Source: JAVBSX01 sp031549565 | GTDB lineage: Bacteria > Planctomycetota > Planctomycetia > Pirellulales > Thermoguttaceae | Length of the DNA: 44,690 nucleotides | Assembly (NCBI GenBank): GCA_031549565.1 | Contig: JAVBPO010000155.1 | Location: forward strand, 1-44,690 | Reading direction: 5' to 3' | In this document: positions 31,601 through 41,122 of the stretch, piece by piece | Numbering within the stretch: position 1 is the first letter of the stretch | Layout of the letters: the number at the start of each line of letters is the position of its first letter | Made by a program: the position numbers and the translations under genes | The notes under the pieces: generated by a model | Databases searched by the model: none | Told to the model about the DNA's origin: nothing | The model's input: the letters and a program-made list of their open reading frames with translations, nothing else

Positions 31601-34600
31601 CGGCATTTGAGCGCCGGTGAACAATGGGTTTTGGGTGTTGCCCCCGTTGATACTCGGAACCTCGTCGCGCAAATCGATGCACTCGCCCGACGGAAATCCC
31701 CGCGTGATCCCCCCCAACGCCGTTTGCCCCTTATCTCGGGATCCAAGAAACGTCACGGCTCTCGGTGCGATCACGAGGTACTCCGACGGCAGGAGCTGAT
31801 CCGCATCAAAAATCTGATTGGACGAATTTGTCTTGAAATCGCTCTTGTTATTACGGCGCCAGTAAATCTGCTCCCAGTTCGGGTAAACCAAGGGAATGCG
31901 CGAGTTGGCCTTGTGGAACCAGACGATTCGGTCGATTTCCACGTCGTCGGGCGCGCCGGTATAAACGTCGGTCGGGCCGAGGATGCTGCTGAAATGGCGT
32001 TTGTACGACGCGGCACCCGTACCGGTCGTCGAATCGAATTCGTTCGATTTGAGAGCCGGCTGCTGCGTCTGGAGCGAGAACGTAATCGGATTGCCGATGT
32101 TGTCATTCTTGTGGTCCGCCAGACGACGGGCGATGTTGTTGGACGGTTTTCCGTTGGAACCGGCGGCGTCTAAGGGATTGGTACTCTTGCTTACCGCGAG
32201 GTGCCACACCGGATAGAGACGCCCCGTCCCCATGTTGGGGAGCACTAATCCCGTATACGGGGCCGTTTCACCCAGCTTGAGAAACCAGACTTTTCGTCCC
32301 ATAGAATCCACCTTGTAGTCGTACAGGTCTTGCGGTTGGACGACCTGGTTCGGGTTCGCCGTGCAATACAGTTCGAACCACGCCGACGCTTCCGGCATCT
32401 TGACCTGGTCGAAATCCGGATCCCCTTCGCTGACCAGTCGCGGCTTGTTCTTTTTGTCGTTCGGATCGATCCAATCGTCGGTTTTCGTGTCGGCGATGCC
32501 AAGATCGTGCGTGGCGAGCGTTTCCGTCAGGAGCAGGTCGGACCGCTCCATGCCGAACAACATACGGACGCGGCACATCGACTGTGTCACCCCGGGGATC
32601 AGCGGGAAGCGAGCATCGGCGTCGGCGATCGGCGTGGCGAGAAATCGCCGGAGTTGCGTATTCGACCAACCGCCGGTGTTGGAATAATACGGCATGATGA
32701 GCGACGCGTAACCGACCTTGGAATCGGAATAACTTGCCGGCTTATCCATCGCACGAACGTAACTGGTCGACAGGTCGAACCAGCACGACAAAGTCATGTT
32801 CACCCGCAGGTTTTGATTCTGCGCTTTCATCACGGCGTCACCCGTCGAAGACGACACCACGTTGATCGCGAACGGATCGATGTCGAAGATCATCGGCGTC
32901 ATGGTTGCGTCGGCGTCGGCGTAATCGACCAGGTTGATCGCGTATTGCGCCAAACGTGTCGCCATAACCTGCCGGGCAAGCTCCTGGGCTTTCTTTTGGT
33001 CGTTCCCGCTTTTCGCGGGCCAGTTGAGCCGGTCTTCCTGCGCGAACGCTTGCTCGAAATACGGCTCCGCATACGCCCAGGTGCGATATCCGGGATGGCC
33101 CGACACCTTCGGGAACGTATTATTTTTCCAAGCTTCGGACGACAAATTCAAGACAACTTCGTTATTGAGACTGGCCGTGTTGACGTCGAGAAAAACATCA
33201 TCGATCCCGTAGAGTTGCTGGTACGACATCGCCATGAGGAGAATGTAAATTCCCCGGGCCAGATCCGCGCGCTCCTGTAAACCGTACAGATTGGTCGAGT
33301 CGATCCAGGTCGCTTTTTGCGTCAGTTGATTGATGTCGAGTTTTTCACCGTTACGAATCTGCTCCGGCAGCATCGAGACGAGCTTGTCGACCAGCGGCGA
33401 CACGATGTTGGCGACATCCTTACGCAGCGCGGGAAGCTTGTCCACGGCATCGTACCGGCTGTCGTAATAGGTCAAATCCAATTGCCCGGTTTTGAAACCG
33501 GTACGGATCACCTGGTCTTCGACGCATTTGTAAATAAGCGTATAGATGCCCGAATGCACGCCGTAACGCGGGTTCGGCAACGGAATATCGTTACTGTCGG
33601 TCGTCAGGAAATCCCGGCCGCGCCGCACGAGAGTGGCGTCGCTGTCCAGGTTCGTCGGGTCCGTCAACAGGAGCCGTTCGAGCCGTTTCTGCAAATACGC
33701 CTGGTCGACGTCTGTTTGCCGTAACAGATTCTCAAGTTCCGCCGGAGTGAACCGTTGATCGGACGCCTGATTCGACACGATCTCCATGTCGTTGTACGGG
33801 TCGAATCGGTAAGGATTCAAATTTCTCACCGCCCCCCAGAGCGCGGGATTGCCGAGCGCGAACGGAACCGGCGAGAGGATGCGCTGTCCGTAAACGTCGA
33901 ATGCGACGGCGGCGACATCCCAAAGATCCGGCGCGGCACCACCGGTATTGTAGGCGATACCCGTGTCGGCACCGTCAAGCGGCAGACGATTTTCATACAG
34001 CGCCGTCATCCAATTTTCTCCGACGCTCACGTCGTCGTTGCCGGGTTTGGCGGCCAAACCGTCGGGAGAATTGATACCATAACGACCGGTCAACCAAAAG
34101 TACGGGGAAACGGTGTCCAGCGTCGGCGAAACGAAAACGGTTCCCACTTCGACGGAGGTGACTTTCGTCGAGATGCCGTTCATCAGCCGCCAAGCCGCGA
34201 TTTCGCCGTCGGTAGCGTTCGCGTCCACGATCGAAGGTGTTTTGTACGGATTGTAATTGAAATTGCGGAAGACACCACGAATCGCGTCCAACGCATAAGC
34301 GAGGCGCACTCCGGCGGGTCCGTAGCCGTTGCCTCGCGGAACGACCTGGGACGAACCCGAGGTGACACGCTGCGGATCGGCAAGACGGCGTCGCACTCCG
34401 GTCGTCTCGTTTTCGGGATTGCGATAAAAACTGCTTCCCACGCCGAATTCGTAATTTTCGGACCAAACATTTTGGGCGTGGTTGCCGTGCGCATTGACAT
34501 TGACGCGGCCGTCCATGTCGATCACTGTGAAGGAAACGAGCGGCTTATACATCTGCCCGGAGGAACTCATCCGGACCGGCAGTCCGGCGTCGATCCAGAT

Positions 34601-36307
34601 TCCTTCTTTGATACCGTCGCCGTCGTTATCGACGTCGAAAAACGACAAAGCCGGAACGAGCCGTTTGTTGGTCGGAGGGTAATTATTGTCGTCCACCCAC
34701 TGCAATCCGCCGCACAGGTAAGCCAATCGGCCCAGCGAACTGGCCGACGGATTGTTCAAATCGACCCATTGGTCGAGCTCCGGATTGACGCCCTGCGCCG
34801 CGGTCGTGGAGAGCGTCCAGTCGTTCCTTGTTTTCAGGGACGAAAAATCCCACAACGGATTGCTCCCGGTAAAATTCGGATGGTCGAACGGCAACGGACG
34901 CAGCACCACTTTGCGCAGCATATCCATGCGTTGCGACATGGTCAGCCTCGGCTTTCTGTCGGTTCCCCAGCCTTGCTTCCAAGGCGCCGATTCCAGGAGG
35001 TACGGAATCAGCGAAGGCCGCATGAACGACGGGATGATCGCTTTCAAACGCCAGTCTTCCACGCTGTTGGCGTCATACTCGTCTTTGCTCCAACGCCGGT
35101 CGAACCACGCCAGAAACATGTTGTTCGTATCCGGGGCGGTGTAATCGACGTTCATCTTGACGAAATTCGTGTCGAGATAATCTTTATAAACCCCGAACGG
35201 AGCCACGGTATTCGGAGCCCGACCGTTCGGACGCAGTGCCAAAGGAAGCGGCGTGACCGTATCGGCGTCCCAGAGTCCCAGGGCCGGTTCCCACGAAAAC
35301 GGAGTTCCGCCGGACGGATGCCCGTACCCAATCCCCGTACCGCTGAACGGCGCCCCGTTGACAATGCAGCGGGTAAAGAATTCCGTATTGTCGACGCTGC
35401 TCTCGAAATCGGTGTAATCGGTAATCGCCGCATTGACGTACGGTATGCAAATATTGTTGCCGTAAGTCATGGTCACGGGCGTGAACGGTCGGACAACGAC
35501 AAGAATACAGTCGTCGACGCGTCCGTCGGTTCCCGTGGTCTGACCGAGATTATGGCCGCGAATCACCCGTTTGCTCACGATCCGCGCGGAGGTGTTTTGA
35601 ATTTGCGCGAACGCGTTCCGGTAAGCGGTATAACCGATGTCCGTCCGTTCGTTGTCGCTCCTCGGTTCACGCGGCTTCGTGAACGTCAGGACGTTCCCCA
35701 TCTGGTCGGCGATCTCTTCGATGGTAACGGTTCGTAGGTTGACGTTTTGTGTCGGGTACAGGCAAAACCCGATCAACTGATTCGTCAGGTCGGTGTTCGT
35801 CGCGTTCGCCGTGTTGGGATCGAACGACCCGCGCGGCGCATAGAAGAAGCGTCCATTATTGGACAGGTGATGCGCATTGGTGCCATCTCCCTTTCCGATG
35901 TAAAACGGACCGTATTGGGAAACGTCGTACAGTTCATTGGCGGCGCCCGTATTTTCAAGGTCCTGACACCGGACGATCTTGAACTCCAGTTGATCGACGC
36001 CGTTGGCCACGGGATGCCCGTACACGCTTTCAATGAGACCATGATGCCCGATCGAAGAATAGGGCGATCCGCGAAGCAGTTCGAGCAGGCCGTTCCAAGT
36101 GTCCTGTTCGCCGACCGTTTTATCCTTGTAGTCGACGATCGTATCTTTTCGGGCACCGCTCTCGGCGACGCGTTGCGATTGGCTCGTGACGACCATGAAG
36201 GTGAGCGTCAGCAGCGCGAACATCATCATCATGCCGAGCACGAGCAGCAGGATCACGCCGCGCCGGGTCCGGCGAAACAAGGACCGGGGAATGGATCGGG
36301 AGTTCAT
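28637..36307 (-). CDS. Giant GspK-like minor pseudopilin, 2556 aa
   Basis: The protein starts with a short basic region and one hydrophobic helix (RRGVILLLVLGMMMMFALLT), the layout of GspK/PilX-type minor pseudopilins, though it lacks the usual Glu5. The C-terminal third has GKININTLTEPAWRAL, like the GspK helix-hairpin-helix region, and an earlier GRVNVNAHGNHAQN. In between is a very long periplasmic or surface region rich in Asn, Pro, Tyr and Asp. Typical GspK has about 320 residues, so this is roughly eightfold larger. GspK caps pseudopilus tips, and this one may also serve as an extracellular structure. The ATG is preceded by GGAGG. It is the last gene of the operon, before the 28551 terminator. 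Confidence 0.8.
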   Translation of the reverse strand: MNSRSIPRSLFRRTRRGVILLLVLGMMMMFALLTLTFMVVTSQSQRVAESGARKDTIVDYKDKTVGEQDTWNGLLELLRGSPYSSIGHHGLIESVYGHPVANGVDQLEFKIVRCQDLENTGAANELYDVSQYGPFYIGKGDGTNAHHLSNNGRFFYAPRGSFDPNTANATNTDLTNQLIGFCLYPTQNVNLRTVTIEEIADQMGNVLTFTKPREPRSDNERTDIGYTAYRNAFAQIQNTSARIVSKRVIRGHNLGQTTGTDGRVDDCILVVVRPFTPVTMTYGNNICIPYVNAAITDYTDFESSVDNTEFFTRCIVNGAPFSGTGIGYGHPSGGTPFSWEPALGLWDADTVTPLPLALRPNGRAPNTVAPFGVYKDYLDTNFVKMNVDYTAPDTNNMFLAWFDRRWSKDEYDANSVEDWRLKAIIPSFMRPSLIPYLLESAPWKQGWGTDRKPRLTMSQRMDMLRKVVLRPLPFDHPNFTGSNPLWDFSSLKTRNDWTLSTTAAQGVNPELDQWVDLNNPSASSLGRLAYLCGGLQWVDDNNYPPTNKRLVPALSFFDVDNDGDGIKEGIWIDAGLPVRMSSSGQMYKPLVSFTVIDMDGRVNVNAHGNHAQNVWSENYEFGVGSSFYRNPENETTGVRRRLADPQRVTSGSSQVVPRGNGYGPAGVRLAYALDAIRGVFRNFNYNPYKTPSIVDANATDGEIAAWRLMNGISTKVTSVEVGTVFVSPTLDTVSPYFWLTGRYGINSPDGLAAKPGNDDVSVGENWMTALYENRLPLDGADTGIAYNTGGAAPDLWDVAAVAFDVYGQRILSPVPFALGNPALWGAVRNLNPYRFDPYNDMEIVSNQASDQRFTPAELENLLRQTDVDQAYLQKRLERLLLTDPTNLDSDATLVRRGRDFLTTDSNDIPLPNPRYGVHSGIYTLIYKCVEDQVIRTGFKTGQLDLTYYDSRYDAVDKLPALRKDVANIVSPLVDKLVSMLPEQIRNGEKLDINQLTQKATWIDSTNLYGLQERADLARGIYILLMAMSYQQLYGIDDVFLDVNTASLNNEVVLNLSSEAWKNNTFPKVSGHPGYRTWAYAEPYFEQAFAQEDRLNWPAKSGNDQKKAQELARQVMATRLAQYAINLVDYADADATMTPMIFDIDPFAINVVSSSTGDAVMKAQNQNLRVNMTLSCWFDLSTSYVRAMDKPASYSDSKVGYASLIMPYYSNTGGWSNTQLRRFLATPIADADARFPLIPGVTQSMCRVRMLFGMERSDLLLTETLATHDLGIADTKTDDWIDPNDKKNKPRLVSEGDPDFDQVKMPEASAWFELYCTANPNQVVQPQDLYDYKVDSMGRKVWFLKLGETAPYTGLVLPNMGTGRLYPVWHLAVSKSTNPLDAAGSNGKPSNNIARRLADHKNDNIGNPITFSLQTQQPALKSNEFDSTTGTGAASYKRHFSSILGPTDVYTGAPDDVEIDRIVWFHKANSRIPLVYPNWEQIYWRRNNKSDFKTNSSNQIFDADQLLPSEYLVIAPRAVTFLGSRDKGQTALGGITRGFPSGECIDLRDEVPSINGGNTQNPLFTGAQMPKVIVAAAMPPHNWTNPVYTANLGVGTVYNHNPNVPDLNNGMNDVCEVGIGINISAPAPNRNSGGTAYDFDTVYDSFYPEPKFPNKAEDNAAFNDNRYSGNNKYYRIADNAGAIQNGFMWNLYKENPEVDPTYYPDKPFEDPTNPGGASHKASGPITEDQLFGTGTVPMVRSVMLQRLANPKFPYDPILNPYITVDWSMIDLTVFTGEEDVNATIPNDQISSALSSKGGDQKDQDSAQGVEVLASPEKMGPNKWDLRVRLSSRQWGRTGLPVDLRNTSHPNPWTRVIDPGWIFQDPDPVRDSRVLDPSLLIGSDATKDKAGTYEINNSPLLNSFMFGESDSANYHKKFDAAEIKKLNFPHRPQHSLGRLNWMYYSDNSTVNNTAPFVNGEFLHETRFTNQASGVRAFAADGTAKPHPDTGLSQYVLGALSTVNENPPPLSRAIPPNVFRGGRSADGDHLGRIVLTNSGETGGDYFGNVLLGAPIVVNAFVDHSSDGSSYSNFSNWDYRPFINLAWNNAPYPNPYEVMSVPASAPGRFGLEFVDREREDLRLFGAPVGMPNPYGLVLTNRLYHVDVNTTIQPPVYTTKDSWTKVGSLGGGGRFGYPLVDPEDSSAPSTSYTLPGLGHLMNFYHSSLNVSHNNRAVPQNLSMNLGAFLDHIQVPSRFQGTKEWVSPTGVYEPYSIPTYREPGKININTLTEPAWRALSGDRILPQAHTNQSNPLIRTMGAISNVQQNTLYDALSMSRRIGTPNYIGLKRNGIDGTDYIVDNTVGRIDSANSFNNSEPYRRLDFAYPFRSLASSNFVTGTTVPVAFQSPVAQMEGYGVPDPADATILRRYYLGVDANSNEQPFRPLLAPVVGGEFGQNWTGNGPHIAPARTVTEEFEGLQRLSNMTTTRSNVFAVWVTVGYFEAEQVDFTNEATTENPIAKLRQIYPDGYKYGKELGYGSGTEEMYRHRSFYLIDRTIPVGFRRGEDFNIDKTVILKKAIE

Positions 36308-36322
36308 GATAACCTCCGGGAA

Positions 36323-36350
36323 CTGAATTCTGAATTATAAATTATGAATT
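36323..36350. repeat. Solo heptad array in the pseudopilin operon
   Basis: Four 7-bp units (CTGAATT twice, ATAAATT, ATGAATT) lie between the stop of the PilV-like gene (36393) and the ribosome site of the giant gene (36313-36317). No clear complementary partner array is present in the 85-bp gap, so this may be half of a decayed element. Confidence 0.55.
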
Positions 36351-36392
36351 ACCGACAGTCTGTCTTTTAGCCGGTACTCCGCGTAATAATTT

Positions 36393-37559
36393 TTACTTTT
36401 TAACGACCGAGGAATAAACGTGGATCGCACCGCGGGCCAAGGTAATGCTGTACGAAGTCGATTTCGGTACGTCGGGGCCCAGGAGCATGATTTTTCGGGT
36501 GTAGTTCGCTTGGCGGACGGGATCGTTGGAAACGTTCGGGTCCGGCGGGAGGATCGCTCCGGAGTTGACCACGCGATACCACTTCGCGAACGTCATGGTG
36601 CCGGAGCTCGTCGGACAGGAGAGCAGCACCCACTTGATGTCGGTCATGTCGAGCATCTCCGCCGGTTCCAAACCGGCTGTTGCCGCATCCGCCGGACTGA
36701 CGTTGATCCGGAATTCGCCGCCCCGGAAACCGGTTCCTTCCCGTTCGGCGCCGACGGCGCGTTCCGTCTCCCGGAGCAATGACGGGTTGGTGTTACGATT
36801 GAAAAAGACCACCACGTCGACATCGTAGCCGACGATGTCCGATTCCAGAGAAAACGCGCCGACGCCCGTGGTGCCGTCGTAAGTTTTGTTCGCGATGTTG
36901 ATATCATATCGATAACCTCGCGTTTGCGGCGTCAGCATGTAGAGCCAGGAGTAATTCTCATGACTTTGCACTTCGCTTTCCCCGTCGCCGACGACTCCGA
37001 CAGGACGCGGCGTTTGGAGGACCGGCGATACCGGGGCGGCGAAGTTGCGGTCTTCCTTCCAGTAAAACGCGTTAAGAGCTTGGGTTTTTCGCCACTGCTG
37101 CACGGTCCACGCGGAAGGCCCGGCGGGAAAAGTGCAGCTCAAACGCGGCAAACCGCCTCGGACGGCGGGGAACGTTATGAGTGCGTCATCGGCGGCTCGC
37201 TCGTTGAGTTCCAGGAGCAACGGATCGAAAATCAGCGGCCTGTCGCAGCGCAATAATGTTTCATAGGGGCTGCCGGGGCTTTTTTGCGCACTGTATCCGA
37301 CGATCCGGGTCGAATCGTTGTAATAGGGATCCTGAAACGACGTTTGAAAATCAGAGGCCCAATTCCGGACTTGAATTTCGCGCACCGCCGCCCGTCCGCA
37401 GTTGCCGCCGAAGTCCGCCTTGTTGACGCGATTCAACTGATACAGCCCGAACGGCAGCACCGCCAAAACGCCGAGCAGCCCGACCATCAACACAAACGTC
37501 GAGGTCAGAATCTCAAACAACGACAAACCGCGATGATTTTTTTTGATGAGATATTTCAT
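36393..37559 (-). CDS. PilV/GspI-like minor pseudopilin
   Basis: The 388-residue protein has the prepilin-type start HRGLSLFEILTSTFVLMVGLLGVLAVLPFG: a Gly before the cut site, a Glu at position 5 of the mature part (LSLFE) and a long hydrophobic helix. The motif resembles PilV and GspI minor pilins. The remainder is a poorly conserved soluble domain with many aromatic and Asn residues. It should be processed by prepilin peptidase and enter the pseudopilus. It starts 17 nt after the GspH-like gene. Confidence 0.82.
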   Translation of the reverse strand: MKYLIKKNHRGLSLFEILTSTFVLMVGLLGVLAVLPFGLYQLNRVNKADFGGNCGRAAVREIQVRNWASDFQTSFQDPYYNDSTRIVGYSAQKSPGSPYETLLRCDRPLIFDPLLLELNERAADDALITFPAVRGGLPRLSCTFPAGPSAWTVQQWRKTQALNAFYWKEDRNFAAPVSPVLQTPRPVGVVGDGESEVQSHENYSWLYMLTPQTRGYRYDINIANKTYDGTTGVGAFSLESDIVGYDVDVVVFFNRNTNPSLLRETERAVGAEREGTGFRGGEFRINVSPADAATAGLEPAEMLDMTDIKWVLLSCPTSSGTMTFAKWYRVVNSGAILPPDPNVSNDPVRQANYTRKIMLLGPDVPKSTSYSITLARGAIHVYSSVVKK

Positions 37560-37576
37560 GGTTTCGTCCTCAAAGA

Positions 37577-38863
37577 TTATTGCGGTTTATTGGCATACGC
37601 CCGGGCGTTGACGGTTTTGAGCGGGTTTTCCGCGGTGTCCGAATCGGATGGTGCCATGGGATTGGTCGTGACCCGACCGGTGTATTGATCGACCGTGACC
37701 CAGATGTTCGCCAAATCCTGGTAGTTGCGCAATTCATCATCCGGCGGATACGGCGATGCGTCCGCCCGTCTCGTCCAATTTCCGTTCTCGTCCTGACTCC
37801 ACTCGCCCGCGGCACGATCCCAGCGCCCCAGAAGGAAATGGATCGGACCGTCTTTGTCGATCACGTTTCGACCGCGAACGAACGTGACGGAACCGGACGG
37901 GGAAAACATCACGATGACCGGTTCGCGATCGGTTCCCGACTGCGGTCTGAAATCGCTCCCGACATTGCTCCACAAAAATTGACCGTCCGCCGACGCGTTC
38001 CTTGTCCCGAACGAATCGATTCCCGAATACTGCAAATCGACGATGATCCCGGTCGGAAACCCGATCGGCGGGGCAAGCGTCGGCTGCGGAGCGCGAATCA
38101 CCTTGAACGGAACCGGTGCCGTTCGGGGAATGGGACGAATATCGAACATGTCCTTGCCGTTCTCCACTCTGCTCCGAACGGCGATCATCGGGCAGCGCAA
38201 GTCCGGTTTGGTGGACGAACTATAAAAAAAGTAAGCGTTATCGCTTGTTCGATTACCGGTGGCTTGATCCGGAAAGCTTCCTTCCTGAACGATCGTGTAA
38301 AACGGCCCCTGGCCGTCGAATTGAATTTTGTCGCCGCGACGGACGAGGTTGTTCCAGTACGGATTTTCGTTGGTGCAAATCTTGTCCAGCGTGGCACCGG
38401 GATCCTTGGGGGAAATGCCGAGCCACTGCGAACCGCTCCATTGGTGGAAAACGATGTCCGCGACCTGGTTGCCGTAAGCGCCGATCGGTTCGACGGAAAC
38501 CCGGACGTCGCCGACGCTTCCGGTGTAAACGGGAGGCGTTTCGACTTGCCGGACGATCAGGCAGGTGTCATTGTACGGGTAGAGCGCAACGCCGCCTTCC
38601 ATACGGTTATTGTCCGTATATCGTTCAAACAAGACGCCGCAGTTCCGCCCCGTTTCGCTCGCCCGAATCCGTGCGGAATTCAGGTAAATGGAAAGCGTTT
38701 GCGCCGCGTCCGCTTGTTTTCGGGACTCGAGCATCGGTTTGACGACCGGAACGCTGATGACCACGACCATTACGATGATCGTGGTGACAACCATCAGCTC
38801 GACCAAGGTCATGGCGGAATACCGGCCCGTCGCAGGCGACGGGGCTAACGAATATCGTTTCAT
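37577..38863 (-). CDS. GspH-like minor pseudopilin
   Basis: The ATG at 38863 (one base after the stop of the previous gene, with a purine-rich GGGAGGG before it) gives 428 residues; an upstream in-frame extension to 38950 only shadows that gene. The N-terminal part contains SAMTLVELMVVTTIIVMVVV with the mature-position Glu, then AAQTLSIYLNSARIRASETG, the pattern of GspH/FimT-type pseudopilins. The residue before the cut is Ala rather than Gly. The C-terminal soluble region is longer than in typical GspH (about 170 residues). Confidence 0.8.
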   Translation of the reverse strand: MKRYSLAPSPATGRYSAMTLVELMVVTTIIVMVVVISVPVVKPMLESRKQADAAQTLSIYLNSARIRASETGRNCGVLFERYTDNNRMEGGVALYPYNDTCLIVRQVETPPVYTGSVGDVRVSVEPIGAYGNQVADIVFHQWSGSQWLGISPKDPGATLDKICTNENPYWNNLVRRGDKIQFDGQGPFYTIVQEGSFPDQATGNRTSDNAYFFYSSSTKPDLRCPMIAVRSRVENGKDMFDIRPIPRTAPVPFKVIRAPQPTLAPPIGFPTGIIVDLQYSGIDSFGTRNASADGQFLWSNVGSDFRPQSGTDREPVIVMFSPSGSVTFVRGRNVIDKDGPIHFLLGRWDRAAGEWSQDENGNWTRRADASPYPPDDELRNYQDLANIWVTVDQYTGRVTTNPMAPSDSDTAENPLKTVNARAYANKPQ

Positions 38864-38864
38864 C

Positions 38865-40178
38865 TTACCGCCCTCCCAGTTTATGGTTGTGAATGTTGTC
38901 CAGTTCGTATCCTTGATAGGTCGTCTCCTTGAGCGGCGCTCCGTATCCATGTTGGAACGGATCGAGAATCAGCATCCTCGCTCCATCGGTTTCACCGGCG
39001 ACGACGTCGTCCGGAATCTCGATACCATACTCGCCGTCCGGGCCGGGTGAATAAATGAGTGGCACCAGCAAGAAACCGGGCCGCGAACGTGGAATGACTC
39101 CGTTGGTAACGACATTGGTTCCGAACCGGCTGCGGATTTTCGCCAGGTCGCATGGGTCGGGATACTTCAGGAGCGTGTCAAAAATACTGCCATGTGCGCA
39201 GAAGAAATAAGGGGCGCCCTGAAAAGGAAGCCCTTCCCATTCGATTTTATTGAGAATCCCTTCGCTGGAATCACCGTAAGTGCTCGCCCGGAGACTGTCG
39301 TACTCTTCGAAGTATTTGTCCAGGAGCGTGTCCGGGGAAAGTTTGTTAGACCAATATTCTGCATTCGTGGGATACTCGGCTTGGTCGGGCGTGCTGCCGG
39401 TCCATTTCCACAGGTCCGGTTGACGACTGCTGCCGGTAAAGCCGGGCGCCCAGCGGAGAAAGTAAATCGGCTTGCCCCACGCGTCGACGAAACAAGGGAG
39501 TGCGTCCCCGTCCGGAACGTCGATCCCTTTTTCGCCGAACATTTCGCGCGATTCGGGAATGCCGTTCATGACGATTTGGTACAACAATTTCGCCTGCGCG
39601 CTTTTGCGGACCGTCCGATGCGGCGAATCGCCGGAATAATCGATCGTCGCGAACTTCTGTCCCGCGGCGTTGGTTTGAATATCGACCTTGGTTTTTCCGC
39701 CGCTGGCCGCTTCAACCCCTTTACGAAACGCTTCCAGGTAGGTCATTCGCAGCGGAGAATCCTCGACGCAAATCGGCGTCCCGTCGGTATAATTCCAGGC
39801 TCTGTCATTGATGACGAACGGTTGCGGCGGGGCGACGACTTCTTCCCAGAACGTCGGCATTTCCATACGCATCAAATCGTGCAGGAAATGGAGGCGGATC
39901 TTCGCGATGATCGCCGGTTGATTCAACTCGGGCGGAAGTTTGGCAATCTGGACGTCGATTCTTCGATTGGCGTACGTTTCGTACATTTCGCAGACCGCGG
40001 CGTCGATTCGGGCAATGGTCGTTTCGGTCGACGCCTTCCTGGCCGCCTGCATGGCACTACCGACGACCATGAGAGTCATCGACGAGAGCATCGCGATGAT
40101 CGTGATCACGATCAGCAGTTCGACGAGGGTAAACCCCGCCGCGCTAACGGCGCACCGATTGGCAGATGTGCGTCTCAT
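38865..40178 (-). CDS. Prepilin-type pseudopilin 2
   Basis: The ATG at 40178 overlaps the stop of the upstream GspG-like gene by four bases (ATGA), which fixes this start over the longer frame to 40292. The 437 residues begin MRRTSANRCAVSAAGFTLVE, followed by LLIVITIIAMLSS, a standard type II prepilin signal with Gly/Phe cut and Glu5. A helix ARKASTETTIARIDAAVCEM follows, as in GspG-type proteins, and then a long soluble domain. It is larger than normal GspG (about 140 residues). The overlap implies coupled translation and fixed ratio to its neighbour. Confidence 0.85.
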   Translation of the reverse strand: MRRTSANRCAVSAAGFTLVELLIVITIIAMLSSMTLMVVGSAMQAARKASTETTIARIDAAVCEMYETYANRRIDVQIAKLPPELNQPAIIAKIRLHFLHDLMRMEMPTFWEEVVAPPQPFVINDRAWNYTDGTPICVEDSPLRMTYLEAFRKGVEAASGGKTKVDIQTNAAGQKFATIDYSGDSPHRTVRKSAQAKLLYQIVMNGIPESREMFGEKGIDVPDGDALPCFVDAWGKPIYFLRWAPGFTGSSRQPDLWKWTGSTPDQAEYPTNAEYWSNKLSPDTLLDKYFEEYDSLRASTYGDSSEGILNKIEWEGLPFQGAPYFFCAHGSIFDTLLKYPDPCDLAKIRSRFGTNVVTNGVIPRSRPGFLLVPLIYSPGPDGEYGIEIPDDVVAGETDGARMLILDPFQHGYGAPLKETTYQGYELDNIHNHKLGGR

Positions 40179-41107
40179 TGGTTCATCGCTCCTTCCAGGG
40201 TTGAGGTCTCGGTGAAGTTGACGATGTTGTCGTTGTCCGCATACGTGATACCGTCGCCGGTCTCGACGCAAGCGAACCAGGTCTCTTGGCAACCGTCGCC
40301 GGTTTTGTAGCGGGAATCGGGATCGGCGAACAGGGCGTCACGACCGGGATGGATCAACTGGTACTTTTTGGCCGCATACCAGGAGATGCCGGACTGCTCG
40401 ATCCCCTCTCTCGTCCAAACGAGACTGCTCAGATCGCCGGTGAACGTTTTCGCGTAAGGAGCGGCGACCCCGAATTCCCCCATGTCGCACACGAGCGGGT
40501 GATACTCGTCGGCGTTCTCGACCTTCCGCATGTACGAGAAAGCATTGCTCAGCGTCGTGCTGCGAAAATAGACGACCGGTTTATCGTAGACGGCGAAACA
40601 GAACGCCGTGGTGCCGGCGATCGGGAGCGTGTTTTTTTCGCTGAAATCGAATTCGGTGGACGTGCGCTGCAAGCCCGTCTTGAGCGGATTGGCAACATCG
40701 GCGCAGAAGCCCGTATATTCCCCCGAGACGGGATCGCGAAGCCCGCCGAGCCAGAACGTCAAGCTCGCCGCGATCATCTGGTCTTCCGTCGCATTGGCGG
40801 GCAGGCCGGCCGCCGCGAGAATGGCCGCATAGGTCAGGCTGGCTTTTTTCCATCGTGAAGTGGCGTGACGCTCCACGGCCGTTTTGTCGGAGAGCAATGG
40901 CGGATATTCGTTGTACGTATTTTTGTACGACTCCAAGGCCGTATCCATTTGCGTCAGTTGCACTTTCGTGAGGCTCTGGATCACCATGATGCGTGCATAC
41001 ATTGCCCCGCCGGTCGCCAAAGCCGCGAGGACACCGATGATCGTAATGACGACAAGCAGTTCCACCAGCGTGAAACCCCGGTTTTTCAGAGAAGTTCGAG
41101 CGTTCAT
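40175..41107 (-). CDS. GspG-like pseudopilin
   Basis: These 310 residues open with KNRGFTLVELLVVITIIGVL, the canonical type III prepilin signal, and continue with LTQMDTALESYKNTYNEYPP, the helix and loop found in major pseudopilins of type II systems. The C-terminal domain is longer than in GspG. AAGGAG stands before the ATG. It is the first pseudopilin after gspF and may be the main subunit. The 106-bp gap to gspF is filled by a heptad array element. Confidence 0.87.
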   Translation of the reverse strand: MNARTSLKNRGFTLVELLVVITIIGVLAALATGGAMYARIMVIQSLTKVQLTQMDTALESYKNTYNEYPPLLSDKTAVERHATSRWKKASLTYAAILAAAGLPANATEDQMIAASLTFWLGGLRDPVSGEYTGFCADVANPLKTGLQRTSTEFDFSEKNTLPIAGTTAFCFAVYDKPVVYFRSTTLSNAFSYMRKVENADEYHPLVCDMGEFGVAAPYAKTFTGDLSSLVWTREGIEQSGISWYAAKKYQLIHPGRDALFADPDSRYKTGDGCQETWFACVETGDGITYADNDNIVNFTETSTLEGAMNQ

Positions 41108-41122
41108 GGTACACTCCTTTTA

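Noticed and set aside
28739..36340. Several long plus-strand frames antisense to the giant GspK-like gene
   Set aside because: They are broken into pieces, lack ribosome sites and have shadow composition, while the minus-strand frame is uninterrupted over 2556 codons with a GGAGG site.
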